A DNA stretch of 64,000 nucleotides from Allorhizobium undicola ORS 992 = ATCC 700741 (GTDB lineage Bacteria; Pseudomonadota; Alphaproteobacteria; Rhizobiales; Rhizobiaceae): contig NZ_JHXQ01000002.1 in the NCBI RefSeq assembly GCF_000621665.1, positions 186,001 through 250,000 of the forward strand. Reading direction: 5' to 3'. Below the pieces are notes generated by a model, which was not told where the DNA came from, did no database searches, and saw only the letters and a list, made by a program, of their open reading frames with translations. The position numbers and the translations under genes are program-made. Shown piece after piece: positions 63,901 through 64,000 of this stretch (within the stretch, counting starts at the first letter, position 1; each line of letters begins with the position of its first letter).

Positions 63901-64000
63901 ATGCCTGAGATGAATAAGCCCGCCATCATAGTCCTCATGCCGGGGGCATTGCCGATGGCGCAACGCCTTGCCGCCTGTGTCGGGGGCGAGGTGCATGGGG
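63901..64000 (+). CDS. CbiG/CobE-type corrin gene, 5' end only (cut by window edge)
   Basis: The frame starts 2 bases after cobI and is open to the window end (33 residues): PAIIVLMPGALPMAQRLAACVGGEVHG. This resembles the N-terminal domain of CbiG (cobalt-precorrin-5A hydrolase), which in Brucella-type clusters may be fused to the CobJ precorrin-3B methyltransferase. The rest of the gene is needed to decide. Confidence 0.55.
   Translation, partial: MPEMNKPAIIVLMPGALPMAQRLAACVGGEVHG

Overview
The window looks like chromosomal DNA from the Brucellaceae (Hyphomicrobiales, Alphaproteobacteria), most likely Brucella or the former genus Ochrobactrum. The evidence is the high GC content, the Rhizobiales-type gene families (DUF1489, DUF2849, DUF934, DUF599, an ATP12-type chaperone), the aerobic cobalamin genes cobN/cobO/cobW/cobL, and Brucella-type palindromic intergenic repeats. 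This assignment is an inference from gene content; no database was searched. No rRNA, tRNA, CRISPR or prophage was seen.

Layout. 1-4.3 kb: 3' end of mgtE, a MerR regulator, and three membrane proteins on the minus strand, ending in a composite repeat. 4.4-6.6 kb: a candidate small RNA and terminator, sdaA, and a DUF1489 gene. 6.7-11 kb: a sugar-acid or sialate-like catabolic locus (YhcH, a DapA-family aldolase and an ACS-family transporter, all minus) divergent from a LacI regulator, with a perfect palindromic operator between them. 11-14.3 kb: divergent znuA and znuCB-zur with candidate Zur boxes. 14.5-20.1 kb: ketoacid CoA-transferase, dusA, a cold-shock gene, a small secreted protein, mazG and a deaminase. 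20.3-25.3 kb: a sulfite reductase operon (cysG-DUF2849-cysI-DUF934) followed by fpr. 25.4-28.8 kb: tyrS, anmK and an alpha/beta hydrolase. 29-36.1 kb: a complete SUF operon (NifS-like desulfurase, sufB, sufC, sufD, sufS, DUF59 protein, sufA). 36.2-39.2 kb: an MHS transporter, an Lrp-LysE export pair and an orphan flagellar-rod-like protein. 39.3-43.9 kb: gcvT-gcvH-gcvP behind a tandem glycine riboswitch. 44-50.9 kb: a copper-handling pair, crcB, a pseudouridine synthase-HAD-ATP12 operon, a lipoprotein and a peptidoglycan-binding-like protein. 51-64 kb: cobalamin genes (riboswitch, small membrane protein, cobP, cobW, cobN, cobO; then a TSUP permease on the other strand; then cbiX, an RNase-H-fold-like gene, cobH, cobL, cobI and the start of a cbiG-type gene).

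The genes form coherent metal and cofactor circuits. These are zinc uptake under Zur, Fe-S cluster assembly next to siroheme and sulfite reduction, copper chaperones, and cobalt/corrin synthesis under B12 control.

The most unusual structures are in non-coding DNA. A 246-bp MITE-like element with 15-bp perfect terminal inverted repeats and a 9-bp target duplication has split a palindromic repeat at 3.9-4.3 kb; an intact copy of that repeat at 45.6 kb serves as the empty site. The cobalamin riboswitch at 51.0-51.5 kb carries a complete copy of a second dispersed repeat between two of its conserved core segments.
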